Of a stretch of 64,000 nucleotides of DNA, positions 49,680 through 64,000 are shown piece after piece. Within the stretch, counting starts at the first letter, position 1, and the number at the start of each line of letters is the position of its first letter. The notes beneath the pieces were generated by a model. The model made no database searches, had not been told where the DNA came from, and worked only from the letters and a program-made list of their open reading frames with translations. The DNA is from JBDSLU01 sp963844435. Lineage in GTDB: Bacteria; Acidobacteriota; Vicinamibacteria; Vicinamibacterales; Vicinamibacteraceae. The DNA lies in the NCBI GenBank assembly GCA_963844435.1, contig CAWJOG010000023.1, forward strand, positions 124,001 to 188,000. Direction: 5' to 3'. Made by a program: the position numbers and the translations under genes.

Positions 49680-50657
49680 ATGGCGGTCCGCAAAGTCGCC
49701 CTGCCCGACGATGGCGTCGAGACGTTCTTCGGAACGCACGACGAGAACCTGCGCCACCTCGAGACGCTGTTCGGCGTCGAGATCCGCACCGACGGCCACG
49801 GCCTGCTCGTCGAGGGCGACGGGTCGGGGGCGGAGCGCGTCGATCGCTTCGTCGGCCAGGTCGCCGGCCTGATGAAAGACGGCTACAAGTTCGCGCCGGG
49901 CGAGGTCAAGACGGCGGCGTCGCTGATCGCCGAGGATCCGGCCGTCGACCTGCGCGACTACTTCCTGCGCAGCACGATCCGCGGATCGACGAAGAAGCAG
50001 GTGGTGCCGAAGAGCGGCCACCAGCGCGCCTACCTCGACGCGATCGAGAAGCACGACGTCGTGTTCGGCGTCGGCCCGGCCGGCACCGGCAAGACCTACC
50101 TGGCGATGGCGCAGGCCGTCGCGTTCCTGCTCGCCAAGCGCGTCAGCCGGATCATCCTGGCGCGGCCGGCGGTGGAAGCGGGCGAGAAGCTCGGCTTCCT
50201 GCCCGGCGACCTGCAGGCGAAGGTGAACCCGTACCTGCGCCCGCTCTACGACGCGCTCTACGACATGATGGAGCAGGAGCGCGCCGAGCGGCTGATCGAG
50301 CGCGGCACCATCGAGATCGCGCCGATCGCGTTCATGCGCGGCCGGACGCTGAACGACGCCTTCGTCATCCTCGACGAGGCGCAGAACACCACCTCCGAGC
50401 AGATGAAGATGTTCCTGACCCGCCTCGGCTTCGGCTCGAAGGCGGTGATCACCGGCGACATCACCCAGATCGACCTGCCGACCGGGCGGGTCTCCGGCCT
50501 GATCGAGGCGCTGAACGTCGTCCGCCAGATCGAGGGGATCGCCTTCATCCATTTCGACGAGCGCGACGTGGTGCGCCACAAGCTGGTGCAGCGCATCGTC
50601 CAGGCCTACGCGCAGTTCACGGCCGGCGGCGCGATTCCGCCGGCGCGCACCGACTAG
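49680..50657 (+). CDS. phoH: PhoH-family ATPase (YbeZ-like)
   Basis: 325 residues. A KH-like N-terminal part precedes the ATPase: Walker A GVGPAGTGKTYLAMAQAVAF near residue 135, ILARPAVEAGEKLGFLPGDL, and Walker B DAFVILDEAQNTTSEQMKMF near 228. YbeZ works with YbeY in ribosome and RNA quality control in several bacteria, and ybeY follows directly. The ATG falls two bases after the presumed aspS stop. Confidence 0.94.
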   Translation: MAVRKVALPDDGVETFFGTHDENLRHLETLFGVEIRTDGHGLLVEGDGSGAERVDRFVGQVAGLMKDGYKFAPGEVKTAASLIAEDPAVDLRDYFLRSTIRGSTKKQVVPKSGHQRAYLDAIEKHDVVFGVGPAGTGKTYLAMAQAVAFLLAKRVSRIILARPAVEAGEKLGFLPGDLQAKVNPYLRPLYDALYDMMEQERAERLIERGTIEIAPIAFMRGRTLNDAFVILDEAQNTTSEQMKMFLTRLGFGSKAVITGDITQIDLPTGRVSGLIEALNVVRQIEGIAFIHFDERDVVRHKLVQRIVQAYAQFTAGGAIPPARTD

Positions 50658-50661
50658 CCGC

Positions 50662-51144
50662 ATGGCGAGCGGCGCGGCACCCAGGCTGGTGGTGACGGTC
50701 TGCGACGCGGCCGGGGCGCCGGTCCGGGTGCCGGGATTGGCGGCCTGGCTGGCCGGAGTCGCGCCCCGGACGGCGGCCCGGACCAGGTCTGTGACGGTGA
50801 CCGTCGTCATCACCACCGACCGCCGTATCCGGCGGCTGAACCGGACGTGGCGGGGCACGGACAAAGCGACCGATGTGCTGTCGTTCCCGGCCGGCGAGGA
50901 CCCCGGACCGGCGCGGCACCTCGGGGATCTCGTGATTTCCAGGGAAACAGCGGCCCGCCAGGCGCGGAATGAGGGACATTCCCTAGGGACAGAGCTGCGC
51001 GTTCTGGCACTTCATGGGCTGTTGCATCTCCTCGGCTATGATCACGAGCGCGACTCGGGGCGCATGGCGCGGATCGAGCGGCGGCTCAGGCGGCAGGGTG
51101 GTTTGCCGGCAGGGCTGATCGAGCGCGGTCCGGCCCAGACATGA
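50662..51144 (+). CDS. ybeY: endoribonuclease YbeY
   Basis: 160 residues with the zinc motif LALHGLLHLLGYDHERDSGR (H-3x-H-5x-H), preceded by KATDVLSFPAGEDPG and HLGDLVISRETA, all hallmarks of the family that matures 16S rRNA 3' ends and helps ribosome quality control. It overlaps the following CorC-like gene by four bases. Confidence 0.95.
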   Translation: MASGAAPRLVVTVCDAAGAPVRVPGLAAWLAGVAPRTAARTRSVTVTVVITTDRRIRRLNRTWRGTDKATDVLSFPAGEDPGPARHLGDLVISRETAARQARNEGHSLGTELRVLALHGLLHLLGYDHERDSGRMARIERRLRRQGGLPAGLIERGPAQT

Positions 51145-52376
51145 AGAGTGTGATCCCGCTCCTGTTGTTCCTCCTCGGCTGCGCCGGGATCTACGTCGGC
51201 ACCGTCCAGGCTGCGTTCACGGCCCTGATGCGGCTGTCGCAGCGCCTGAGCGCCGAGCGATCCGACCCCAACGACACCCTGACGCGGTACCTGGACGAGC
51301 CACGTCTGCTGTTCATCCCGGCGCGGATCCTCCTCGGCATCATCCTGGTCGTCTCGGTCGAGCTCGCCACCGTGCTGTTCGGAATCAGCACCTGGCGGAG
51401 CATCGCCGTGCTGGCGCTGATGATCCTCGGCTTCGTCATCGCCTGCGAGCACTTGGTGCCGCAGCTGATCGTCCGCGCCAACCCGCGGGTCGTCGCCCTG
51501 TTCCTGCTGCCGTCGTTCCGCATCGTCTCGAGCCCGCTGCTGCCGCTGACGCTGGCGCTGCTCGGCCTGGTGCGCCGGCGCGATGCCGAAGGCGCGCAGA
51601 CCGACGAGCTGACGCTGCGCGGCGCCAGCATGACGCCCGAGGCCGTCGAGACCGCGGCGGAGGAGGCGAGCGACGACGAGGCGCGCCTGCTGCGCTCGAT
51701 CGTCCACTTCGGCGACACGCTGGTGCGCGAGATCATGACGCCGCGCCCGGACCTCGTCGCCATCCCCGCCGAGGCCACCCTCGGCGAGCTGCGTGCGCAG
51801 TTCCGCGAGCAGGGCTACTCGCGCGTCCCGGTGTTCCAGGACAACCTGGACAACATCCTGGGCATCGTCTTCATGAAGGATCTGCTGCTGTCGCCGACGG
51901 CGGCCGACAGCGAGCCGGTGACCGCGCACATGCGGCCGGCGACGTTCGCGCCCGAGACGAAGCGGGTGCCGGAGCTGCTGCGCGAGTTCCAGCGGCGGCA
52001 GATCCAGGCCGCCATCGTGGTCGACGAGTACGGCGGCACCGCCGGGCTCGTGACGATCGAGGACATGCTCGAGGAGATCGTCGGCGAGATCCGCGACGAG
52101 TACGACGTCGAGACCGATCCGATCGTCGAAGAGAGCGACGGCGTCTTCGTGTTCAGCGCCAAGGTCGACATCGACACCGCCGCCGAGCGTCTCGGCATCG
52201 ACATCGAGCGCGACGGGTTCGAGACCGTCGGCGGCTTCATCGTCACGCACCTTGGCCGGGTGCCGGTGCCGGGCGAGAAGGTCGACGTCGGCGACGTCGA
52301 GGTCGAAGTGCTCGAAGCCGAGCGCCGCCGCGTCCACAAGGTCCGCCTGCGCCGCAAAGTCGCGGCGGACGCGTGA
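51141..52376 (+). CDS. CorC/HlyC-family CBS-domain membrane protein
   Basis: 411 residues: N-terminal hydrophobic DUF21-type region (IPLLLFLLGCAGIYVGTVQA, IAVLALMILGFVIACEHL), then a CBS pair (REIMTPRPDLVAIPAEATLG, YSRVPVFQDNLDNILGIVFM, IQAAIVVDEYGGTAGLVTIE) and a C-terminal transporter-associated domain (DGVFVFSAKVDIDTAAERLG, TVGGFIVTHLGRVPVPGEKV). These proteins (CorC/CNNM/TlyC type) are tied to Mg or other cation export. The usual bacterial order ybeZ-ybeY-corC is kept. There is no frame break. Confidence 0.92.
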   Translation: MKSVIPLLLFLLGCAGIYVGTVQAAFTALMRLSQRLSAERSDPNDTLTRYLDEPRLLFIPARILLGIILVVSVELATVLFGISTWRSIAVLALMILGFVIACEHLVPQLIVRANPRVVALFLLPSFRIVSSPLLPLTLALLGLVRRRDAEGAQTDELTLRGASMTPEAVETAAEEASDDEARLLRSIVHFGDTLVREIMTPRPDLVAIPAEATLGELRAQFREQGYSRVPVFQDNLDNILGIVFMKDLLLSPTAADSEPVTAHMRPATFAPETKRVPELLREFQRRQIQAAIVVDEYGGTAGLVTIEDMLEEIVGEIRDEYDVETDPIVEESDGVFVFSAKVDIDTAAERLGIDIERDGFETVGGFIVTHLGRVPVPGEKVDVGDVEVEVLEAERRRVHKVRLRRKVAADA

Positions 52377-52389
52377 AGCCGGCTCCCTC

Positions 52390-53382
52390 ATGAAGAGCGG
52401 CTACGTCGCGCTCGTCGGCCGGCCCAACGCCGGCAAGTCGACGCTGCTGAACGCCCTGGTCGAGACCAAGGTCGCCATCGTCTCGGACAAGCCGCAGACG
52501 ACGCGGACCCGGATCCTCGGCGTCAAGACCACGCCGAAGGCGCAGATGGTCTTCGTCGACACGCCCGGCGTCCACCGCCCGCTGCACCGCCTCAACGTCC
52601 GCATGGTCGACGCCGCGCTCGACGCGCTGCGCAGCCTCGACGTGGTCGTGGTCGTCGTCGACGCGTCGGAATCGACGGGGAAGGGGACCGAGTTCATCCT
52701 CGGCCTGCTCGAGGGCGTCAAGCAGCCGGTCGGTCCTGGCCCTCAACAAGATCGACCTGGTCGCGCAAGCCGGCGCTCCTGCCGCGGATGGCGTGGTTCC
52801 AGGAGCGCTTCGCAGTTCGCCGACATCGTCCCCATCGCGGCAAGGACCGGCGACGGCGTCGCCGCGCTCGAAGCGGTCATCGGCAAGCACCTGCCCGAAG
52901 GCGAGCCGGGCTTTCCCGAGGACTACCTGACCGACCAGCCCGAACGGCGCATCGCGGCTGAACTGGTCCGGGAGCAGGTGCTCGCAGCCACCGACGACGA
53001 ACTGCCGTTCTCGACCGCCGTGACCATCGACCAGTTCGAGGAGGTCGCGACCGGCCGCCCGACCGGCCGCCCGAAGGCCGGCGAAGAGATCACCGAGCCC
53101 GAGCGGGACCTCCTGCGCATCGCCTGCAGCATCCTGGTCGACCGGGCGTCCCAGAAGCCGATCCTCATCGGCAAGGGCGGCGACATGATCAAGCGGATCG
53201 GCACCGCCGCCCGGCTGGAGATCCAGAAGTTCTTCGGGACCCGCGTGTTCCTGGACCTGGTCGTGAAGGTGGCGCCGGAGTGGCGCGAGAACGAGCGGGT
53301 GCTGGACGACCTGGGGATCGCGGGCACCCGGCGCAAGGGGACGGCACGCCCGGGGCGACGCTCCGCGCCGCGAAGACGGTAA
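52390..53382 (+). CDS. era: GTPase Era, locally out of frame around the G4 motif
   Basis: Ribosome-assembly GTPase that binds the 16S rRNA 3' end. G1 GRPNAGKS (residues 9-16), switch KPQTTRTRILGV, G3 VDTPGVHRPL and the KH-domain motif ILIGKGGDMIKRIG are in frame. Between about 52730 and 52815 a pair of compensating frame breaks hides LALNKIDLV (G4), and the sequence resumes at QFADIVPIAARTGDG (G5). An Arg-rich tail follows the KH domain. The total length of about 330 residues is slightly over the usual 300. Confidence 0.92.
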   Translation: MKSGYVALVGRPNAGKSTLLNALVETKVAIVSDKPQTTRTRILGVKTTPKAQMVFVDTPGVHRPLHRLNVRMVDAALDALRSLDVVVVVVDASESTGKGTEFILGLLEGVKQPVGPGPQQDRPGRASRRSCRGWRGSRSASQFADIVPIAARTGDGVAALEAVIGKHLPEGEPGFPEDYLTDQPERRIAAELVREQVLAATDDELPFSTAVTIDQFEEVATGRPTGRPKAGEEITEPERDLLRIACSILVDRASQKPILIGKGGDMIKRIGTAARLEIQKFFGTRVFLDLVVKVAPEWRENERVLDDLGIAGTRRKGTARPGRRSAPRRR

Positions 53383-53488
53383 CTCGCCGCGCCGAACCGG
53401 AGTGGATATACAATACCCCTGCCAAATGGACAGGTCCCTAGCGGGGCGGCCCCGCGCGGCGACGCCCAGCAGTCCAGCGCTGACCTCC

Positions 53489-54244
53489 ATGCCGTTGCAC
53501 ACCACCGACGCCTTGATTCTCCGCACCTATAAGCTGAACGAGGCGGACCGCATCGTGGTGTTCCTGACCCGCGACCGCGGCAAGAAGCGCGGCGTGGCCA
53601 AAGGGGCGCGGCGGCTTCGCTCCCGGTTTCGGGGCGCCCTCGAACCATTGACCCGCGCCTCGGTCGTCTACTTCGAAAAGGAGAGCCGCGAGCTGGTGTC
53701 GCTGAACGACGCGGACACCGAGCGGTCGCCGCTCTCCGCCTTCCATCCCGAAGCCCTCGGCTACGTCGGCTACCTCGCCGAGCTGATCGACGAGTGGGCG
53801 CCGGAGAACGACCCCAACGAGAAGCTGTTCCGCCTCGGCGCGGCGGTCGTCGAAGCGCTTGCCGCCGACATCCCGGTCGACGCCCTGGTGCGCTATTTCG
53901 AGTTCTGGCTGCTGCGCCTGCAGGGCGTCTACCCGTCGGTGACCACCTGCCAGCGCTGCAACGGGTCACTGGCCGACGGCGCCCGGTTGTCGCCGGCGGC
54001 GCGCACCCTCGTGTGCCGCCACTGCGCCCCGCCCGCCGGCGCCAGCCCGCTCTCGGCAGGCGCGCTGGGCTTCCTGCGCGCGGCGGCCAGCCTGGGTCCG
54101 CTGCAACTCGCGGAGGCGCCGCTCTCCGCGGTGGCCGAGCGCGAGCTGGCCGTCGTGCACCGCGCCCTCATCACGTGGCACCTCGAGAAGGACCTGCGCT
54201 CGGCGCGCGTCCTGCGCGAGATGCGTCACGCCGAGCGGCACTAG
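53489..54244 (+). CDS. recO: DNA repair protein RecO
   Basis: 251 residues from the ATG at 53489 (MPLHTTDALILRTYKLNEAD), the OB-fold start typical of RecO, which loads RecA with RecR. Four Cys of the zinc site are present in TTCQRCNGSLADG and LVCRHCAPP. TACAAT (53409-53414) lies ten bases before an earlier in-frame ATG (53425), which would add 21 residues if transcription is leaderless. The start is therefore uncertain. Confidence 0.9.
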   Translation: MPLHTTDALILRTYKLNEADRIVVFLTRDRGKKRGVAKGARRLRSRFRGALEPLTRASVVYFEKESRELVSLNDADTERSPLSAFHPEALGYVGYLAELIDEWAPENDPNEKLFRLGAAVVEALAADIPVDALVRYFEFWLLRLQGVYPSVTTCQRCNGSLADGARLSPAARTLVCRHCAPPAGASPLSAGALGFLRAAASLGPLQLAEAPLSAVAERELAVVHRALITWHLEKDLRSARVLREMRHAERH

Positions 54245-54267
54245 CCCAGGTTCGAGACCAATACCGC

Positions 54268-55144
<877 letters not shown>

Positions 55145-55155
<11 letters not shown>

Positions 55156-57422
55156 ACTGCTGCTCGAGATCGGTTGTGAGGAAATCCCGGCCAGCTGGCT
55201 GCTGCCGCTGTCGCGTCAGCTCGGCGAGCGGCTCGCGGCCGAGCTCGTGACCTTCCGCATCAGCGCCGGCGCGTCGGTCGAGACGCACGCGACGCCGCGG
55301 CGCCTGATGGCCGGCGTGTCGCGCATCTCCGAGCGCCAGACCGATCTGGACGAACAGGTCACCGGCCCCCCGGTGGCCGCCGCGTTCGGCCCGAACGGCG
55401 AGCCCACGCCGGCGGCGATCGGCTTCGCCAAGCGCGGCAACGTCGAGCCGTCGGCGCTGACGATCGTCGAGAACGCCAAGGGCAAGTACGTGTCGTACGC
55501 ACGGCACGAGCGCGGCAAGGCAACCGTGGACGTCCTGCCGGACGTTCTCGGCGCGACGCTGCGCGGCCTCTCGTTCCCGAAGGCGATGCGCTGGGACGCG
55601 TGGCTCGACGACGGCAAGGGCGAGCTGACGTTCGGCCGTCCGATCCGCTGGATCCTCTACCTGCACGGCGGGCGCGTCGTCCCGTTCGTGATCCGCCGCA
55701 GCAACGTCGCGGCCTCGCCGTCGGTCCAGGACGTGCGCTCGGGCGCGGTGACCTACGGGCATCGCGTGCTGGCCGGCAGCGGCCGCGCCGGCCGCGCCCT
55801 CAAGGTGCGCTCGATGGCCGACTACCGGGCCAAGCTGGGCGAGCACTTCGTGCTGCTCGAGCGCGAGGAGCGCCACGCGCGCATCGCCCGCGAGCTCGAC
55901 GCGCACGCGCGCCGCCTCGGTGGCCGCGTCGCCAGCGGCGCCGGGCACGCCGGGCTGCTCCAGGAAGTCGTCGACCTGATGGAGTACCCGACGGTCGTCG
56001 CCGGCACGTTCGCCGCCGAGTTCCTCCACCTGCCCGAGGAGGTGCTGGCGACGACGATGATCCATCACCAGCACAACTTCCCGGTGGCGGACGACGCCGG
56101 GCGCCTGCTGCCGGCCTTCCTGGCCGTCACCAACATCGAGACCGACAACGCCCGCGCCATCGCCGTCAACGCCGAGCGCGTGCTGACGGCGCGGCTGCGC
56201 GACGCGCAGTTCTTCTGGCAGGCCGATCGCAAGGCGACGCTGGAGTCGCGCCTCGATCGCCTCGGCACGCTGCTGTTCCACAAGCGTCTCGGCAGCTATC
56301 GCCTCAAGGCGCTCCGCCTCGAGCAGGTGGCCGGCCGCATCGCGCGCGCGTTCTTCAAGGACGAAGCCGCGGCGGCGCACGCGCAGCAGGCCGGACGCCT
56401 CGCGAAGGCCGATCTCGTCACCGGCATGGTGCGGGAGTTCACCGAGCTCCAGGGCACGATGGGCGGCCTCTACGCCAGACACGAGGGCCTGCCCGAGGCG
56501 GTGTCGAAGGCGATCTACTTCCACTACCTGCCGGTCGGCGTCGAGCCGGGGCAGCCGCCGAACCGCGAGGCATTGGGCGCCGGCGCCGTCGCCTGGGCGG
56601 CCGTCTCGGTCGCCGACAAGCTCGATTCCGTCGTCAGCCTGTTCGCCGCCGGCGAGCGCCCGACGGGCACCCGCGATCCGCTGGCGATGCGCCGGCAGGC
56701 CCAGGGACTGCTCCGGGTGCTGGTCGATCTGCCCGAGCTCACCGGGCTCGACGTCAGCGTCGCGCTGACGCCGCTCGTCGAGGAGGTCGAGGCCAGCTTC
56801 GCCGCCGACGCCGTGCGCGTGCCGGCGGAAGAGGAGAAGGCCGGGCTCACGACACTGGGCGCCGACGGCGAGTGGCGTGGCGAGCTGACCGCGTTCCTGG
56901 TCGAGCGCCTGCGCTTCCTGTTCGAGAAGCGCGGCTTCGCGGCCGACGAGATCAATGCCGTGGTGCCAGTCGGCGCCCCGCTCGACGCGCTGGCGCCGCT
57001 CGACCTGCGCCGCCGCCTCGAAGCGCTGAAAGGCATGCGCGGCTCAGCCGATTTCACGGCGCTCGCCGCCGCTTTCAAGCGCGTCAAGAACATCGCCAAG
57101 GAGCGCGCCGGGGCGAGCCCGTCGATCGACGCGCTGGTGGCGATGGACGGCGCCGAGCCCGCCGAAGCGGCGCTGGCGGCGGCGATCAAGGAACGCGGCC
57201 CCGCAGATCCGCACCGCGGCGAAGGCGGGCGACTACGCGACCGCCTTCCGCACCGCGGCCGGCTTCCGCGCCTCGGTCGACCGCTTCTTCGCCGACGTCC
57301 TCGTCATGCACGACGACGCGGCTGTCCGCGACCGCCGGCTCGGGCTGCTGGCGATCCTGCGCGACCTGGTAATGGAGCTCGCCGACATTTCAGAGGTTGG
57401 CGGCGAGCGCAGCAACAGCTGA
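55145..57422 (+). CDS. glyS: glycyl-tRNA synthetase beta subunit, one late frame break
   Basis: About 759 residues. It begins MDRELLLEIGCEEIPASWLL, a standard GlyS start. VEPGQPPNREALGAGAVAWA, ADKLDSVVSLFAAGERPTGT and the Arg-rich DPLAMRRQAQGLLRVLVDL are family segments. The frame changes near 57205 in the C-terminal anticodon-binding (DALR) region and then reads AAGFRASVDRFFADVLVMHD to the TGA at 57420. Confidence 0.94.
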
Positions 57423-57524
57423 CGCAATCAATCGGCTGACACCCCACCGACCCGAACACTCGAGCGGCCATGGCGGCCGCTCACACGTCACAGAGGCTGA
57501 CGGAACACGCGAGAACACACGCTC

Positions 57525-60374
<2,850 letters not shown>

Positions 60375-60382
60375 GCAACCCT

Positions 60383-60409
60383 GGCGGCGGCGCGACCAGC
60401 GCCGCCGCC
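60383..60409. terminator. strong hairpin after ppdK
   Basis: GGCGGCGGCGC / GCGCCGCCGCC, an 11-pair stem around GACCA, begins nine bases after the ppdK stop. No T run follows, so it may be a weak terminator, an mRNA 3' stabiliser or part of the repeat cluster next to it. Confidence 0.4.
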
Positions 60410-60432
60410 CTCTCCGCGACGCGGCCGCCTGG

Positions 60433-60490
60433 CCGCGCGCCCAGCGCGGACAGGCTCAAAGGCCGCCCCGGCGGCGCTGAGGGCGCCGCC
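60433..60490 (-). repeat. three-hairpin intergenic repeat, probable copy C (reverse orientation)
   Basis: On the minus strand, H1 is GGCGGCGC / GCGCCGCC around CCTCA (60470-60490) and H3 is CCGCGC / GCGCGG around TGGGC (60433-60449). Between them GGGGCGGCCTTTGAGCC matches the H2 region of copies A and B loosely. The loops CTCA and TGGGC are shared with A and B while both stems are different. It fills the ppdK-corA gap. Confidence 0.5.
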
Positions 60491-60501
60491 GGCAGCAGGC
60501 G

Positions 60502-61468
60502 ATGCTGACGATTTACGTCTCGAACGGCCGGGAGACCCGGCTCGCCGACGGTGTCGAGCCCGGGTGGCTCCTGCCGAAGAGCGGCTACTACGTCTGGGTC
60601 GATCTCGCAGAGCCCGACCGACGATGAGGCGCGGATCCTCGCCGAGCCGTTCGGATTCCACGAGCTCGCCATCGAGGACGCGCTCAAGCGAGATCCAGAC
60701 CCCCAAGGTGGAGAGCTACGGCGACTACCTCTACCTGATCCTGCACGGCATCGACTTCTCGGCCACGGAGCACCGCTTCGGGACGCACGAGGTCGACATC
60801 TTCCTGGGCGAGCAGTTCCTGGTGACCGTCCACGACGACTTCTCGCGTTCGGTGGCGCACATGCGCGACCTCTGTCCGCGCAACGATTTCGTGCTGGCGG
60901 AAGGGCCGGCGGCGCTGCTGCACCGCATCGTCGACTCGATGGTCGACAACTATCGCCCCGAGGTCGAGAAGCTCGAGACGCGGCTCGACGACCCTCGAGG
61001 ATCGTGTCTTCAACAAGCCCGACTCGAACGATGTCCGGGAAATCCTCGGGCTCAAGCGCGACGTGTCGTCGCTCCGCCGGGTGGTCACGCCCCAGCGCGA
61101 CGTCGTCGGTCGGCTGGCGCGCCGCGAGTTCACGCAGATCTCGGAGGCGCTGTCGTACCGCTTCCGTGACGTCTACGATCACCTGGTCCGTCTCGCCGAC
61201 GAGGCGACGATGTTCCACGACCGGATCACGTCGCTGCTCGACGCCCACCTGTCGTTCACGTCGAATCGCCTGAACCAGGTGATGAAGACGCTGACCGTCA
61301 TCTCGACGATCTTCCTGCCGCTCACCGTGCTGACCGGCATGTTCGGGATGAACGTGACGCTTCCCGATCTTTCCAGGCGGCGAGGGCATGCAGTTCTGGT
61401 GGATCGTCGGCCAGCATGGCCGCGATCGCTGGCGCCATGCTCTGGTACTTCAACCGGTCCAAGTACCG

Positions 61469-61472
<4 letters not shown>
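60502..61472 (+). CDS. corA: CorA-family magnesium/divalent metal transporter, about five frame breaks
   Basis: About 323 residues in total. It begins MLTIYVSNGRETRLADGVEP. The cytoplasmic domain includes GFHELAIEDAL, YGDYLYLILHGIDFSATEHR and LLHRIVDSMVDNYRPEVEKL. The last helices carry IFLPLTVLTGMFGMN, the CorA pore signature. Breaks fall near 60610, 60690, 60990, 61375 and 61425; the end WYFNRSKYR is followed by a TGA at 61470. It overlaps the mutL ATG by four bases. The density of breaks is the highest in the window, yet each segment stays conserved. Confidence 0.88.
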
Positions 61473-63370
<1,898 letters not shown>

Positions 63371-63615
63371 GTTGCCGTGTTCGACTGGTGCACACGATCT
63401 GCGCGCGCGCGGATGCGCACCCGCATACAAATGTGCACGATTCGGCCTGACGACGCGATCGCGCGGGCGTAGGTCACAGAGTCGGAAACGCTGGAGCCAT
63501 CAGAGGTGACACGCGAAGCGCCGGCCGCGCTCGCCGCGCTGCCACCGGCCACCGAGGCTCGGCCGGTTTCGATCTCCTTACCAACTGCGTGGTCGATCCA
63601 GTGCGCTTCGGGCGG
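63371..63615. other. non-coding stretch after mutL
   Basis: About 245 bases with no convincing gene on either strand. Short GC-rich inverted runs are present, but no promoter, RNA gene or repeat copy could be assigned. Confidence 0.4.
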
Positions 63616-63707
63616 CACGGAGGTCAGGCGGCGGGGCGCGCGCGAATTTCAACGCCCTGAGCGGCGCGGATCGCAACCGCGTGCTGTTGTTCCTGTCGTC
63701 GCTGTAG
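63616..63707 (+). pseudogene. 3' remnant of a di-haem oxidoreductase-type (DUF1111 / thiol oxidoreductase) gene
   Basis: HGGQAAG (63616-63636) and, after a frame change, FNALSGADRNRVLLFLSSL followed by a TAG at 63705 reproduce the C-terminal end of MauG-like di-haem oxidoreductases, which commonly finish HGG-A-ALSxADRxALLxFLxSL. Upstream sequence does not continue the family, and no haem motif is present. The rest of the gene has been lost. Confidence 0.5.
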
Positions 63708-63869
63708 TTGTCTGGCGCTCGGCCCGACTCGGCCCGGCGCGGCTCTCCGAGCGGCGGCGCCGCCGACGCGCGGCAAGTTGCGGCGCCGGGCCGTTGGCGG
63801 CCTGGCGCCGAGGCCGGTTCATGCGCGACGCGGGCGCGTCGGGCTCGCAGCGCGATTGCGCGCACGCTA

Positions 63870-63932
63870 GGCCGGCGCGGGCCGCCTTGAGCGTGCAGCT
63901 GCCTTCGCGACGCTGGGCGCGTCCGGCGCCGG
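63870..63932 (+). repeat. three-hairpin intergenic repeat, partial copy D
   Basis: GGCCGGC and GCGGGCCGCC then TTGAGCGTGC, and further on GCGACGC-TGGGC-GCGTC (63907-63923), align with copy B from H1's right arm through H3. The outer two pairs of H3 are lost. A similar GCGACGC...GCGTCG stretch lies just upstream (about 63825-63840), so this gap may hold more than one degraded copy. Confidence 0.45.
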
Positions 63933-63956
63933 GCAGCCGGCAGCCGGATTGTCTGG

Positions 63957-64000
63957 CTAGAAGCTCGCGCCGACGCCGATGTGCAGGCGGCCGCCCTCGT
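63957..64000 (-). CDS. C-terminus of a probable outer-membrane beta-barrel protein
   Basis: The last 13 codons of a minus-strand gene enter from the right edge: EGGRLHIGVGASF then TAG. Alternating hydrophobic residues and a final Phe are the usual C-terminal strand signal of beta-barrel proteins recognised by the BAM complex. Nothing more can be said from this fragment. Confidence 0.45.
   Translation of the reverse strand, partial: EGGRLHIGVGASF

Noticed and set aside
49679..49872. Continuation of aspS to 49872
   Set aside because: It overlaps the conserved N-terminus of phoH in another frame and exceeds the normal AspRS end; a TAG at 49676 in another frame, just before phoH, fits better.
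54240..54265. GGTTCGAGACC, resembling a tRNA T-loop
   Set aside because: No acceptor stem or anticodon arm could be folded around it, and it lies between recO and glyQ coding sequence.

Overview
This is a very GC-rich stretch of bacterial chromosome carrying ordinary housekeeping operons next to accessory, mostly exported proteins. Gene content suggests Acidobacteriota, perhaps the Vicinamibacteria, but this is inferred from gene style and not from a marker gene. The pointers are BlaI with a BlaR1 sensor fused to a TonB domain, secreted metzincins with long modular tails, a PVC/Acidobacteria-type dehydrogenase with HEAT repeats and a haem, NrfHA, two Amt-PII units and a Tes/Mss-like radical SAM protein. 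No rRNA, tRNA, CRISPR, prophage or transposase gene was seen.

Layout. 1-2050: edge of a family 2 glycosyltransferase, then msrP-msrQ (periplasmic methionine sulfoxide repair), with msrP between two copies of a three-hairpin repeat. 2150-8218: two tandem secreted metzincins with the same C-terminal modules. 8231-14495: a lipoprotein, a radical SAM protein, a BlaI/BlaR1-TonB sensor pair and a second TonB-domain protein. 14507-20242: a ThuA-like protein with the same modules as the metzincins, a cupin, a YdjM-like membrane protein, a TPR lipoprotein and a universal stress protein. 20311-22196: nrfHA for ammonia-forming nitrite reduction. 22309-30405: nitrogen sensing and ammonium uptake (PII, glnD, amt1, then amt2-glnK), with moaA between. 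30582-36509: a minus-strand operon pheA-ilvD-ilvB-ilvN-ilvC. 36610-42530: gamma carbonic anhydrase, glpD, an acetyltransferase, a small membrane protein and a large dehydrogenase-like protein. 42597-46300: a TetR regulator with two palindromic operators, a small metzincin and a stress-type cluster (YflT-like, two BON proteins, an isochorismatase-fold hydrolase). 46472-63370: co-directional core genes hisS, aspS, phoH, ybeY, corC-like, era, recO, glyQ, glyS, ppdK, corA, mutL. The right edge holds a non-coding stretch with a gene remnant, another repeat copy and the C-terminus of a probable outer-membrane protein.

Two features run through the window. First, many well-conserved genes are broken by one-base frame changes, often in GC runs, while others (glnD, ilvB, glpD, nrfHA, phoH, ppdK) are intact. 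Consensus errors are the simplest explanation, so coordinates here span whole genes across these breaks. Second, many genes without a Shine-Dalgarno have a -10-like hexamer only 5-10 bases before the ATG, which points to leaderless mRNAs.

The most unusual element is the three-hairpin intergenic repeat. Two copies flank msrP and differ at paired positions so that their stems are kept while the loops stay the same. Two weaker relatives lie near ppdK and at the right edge.
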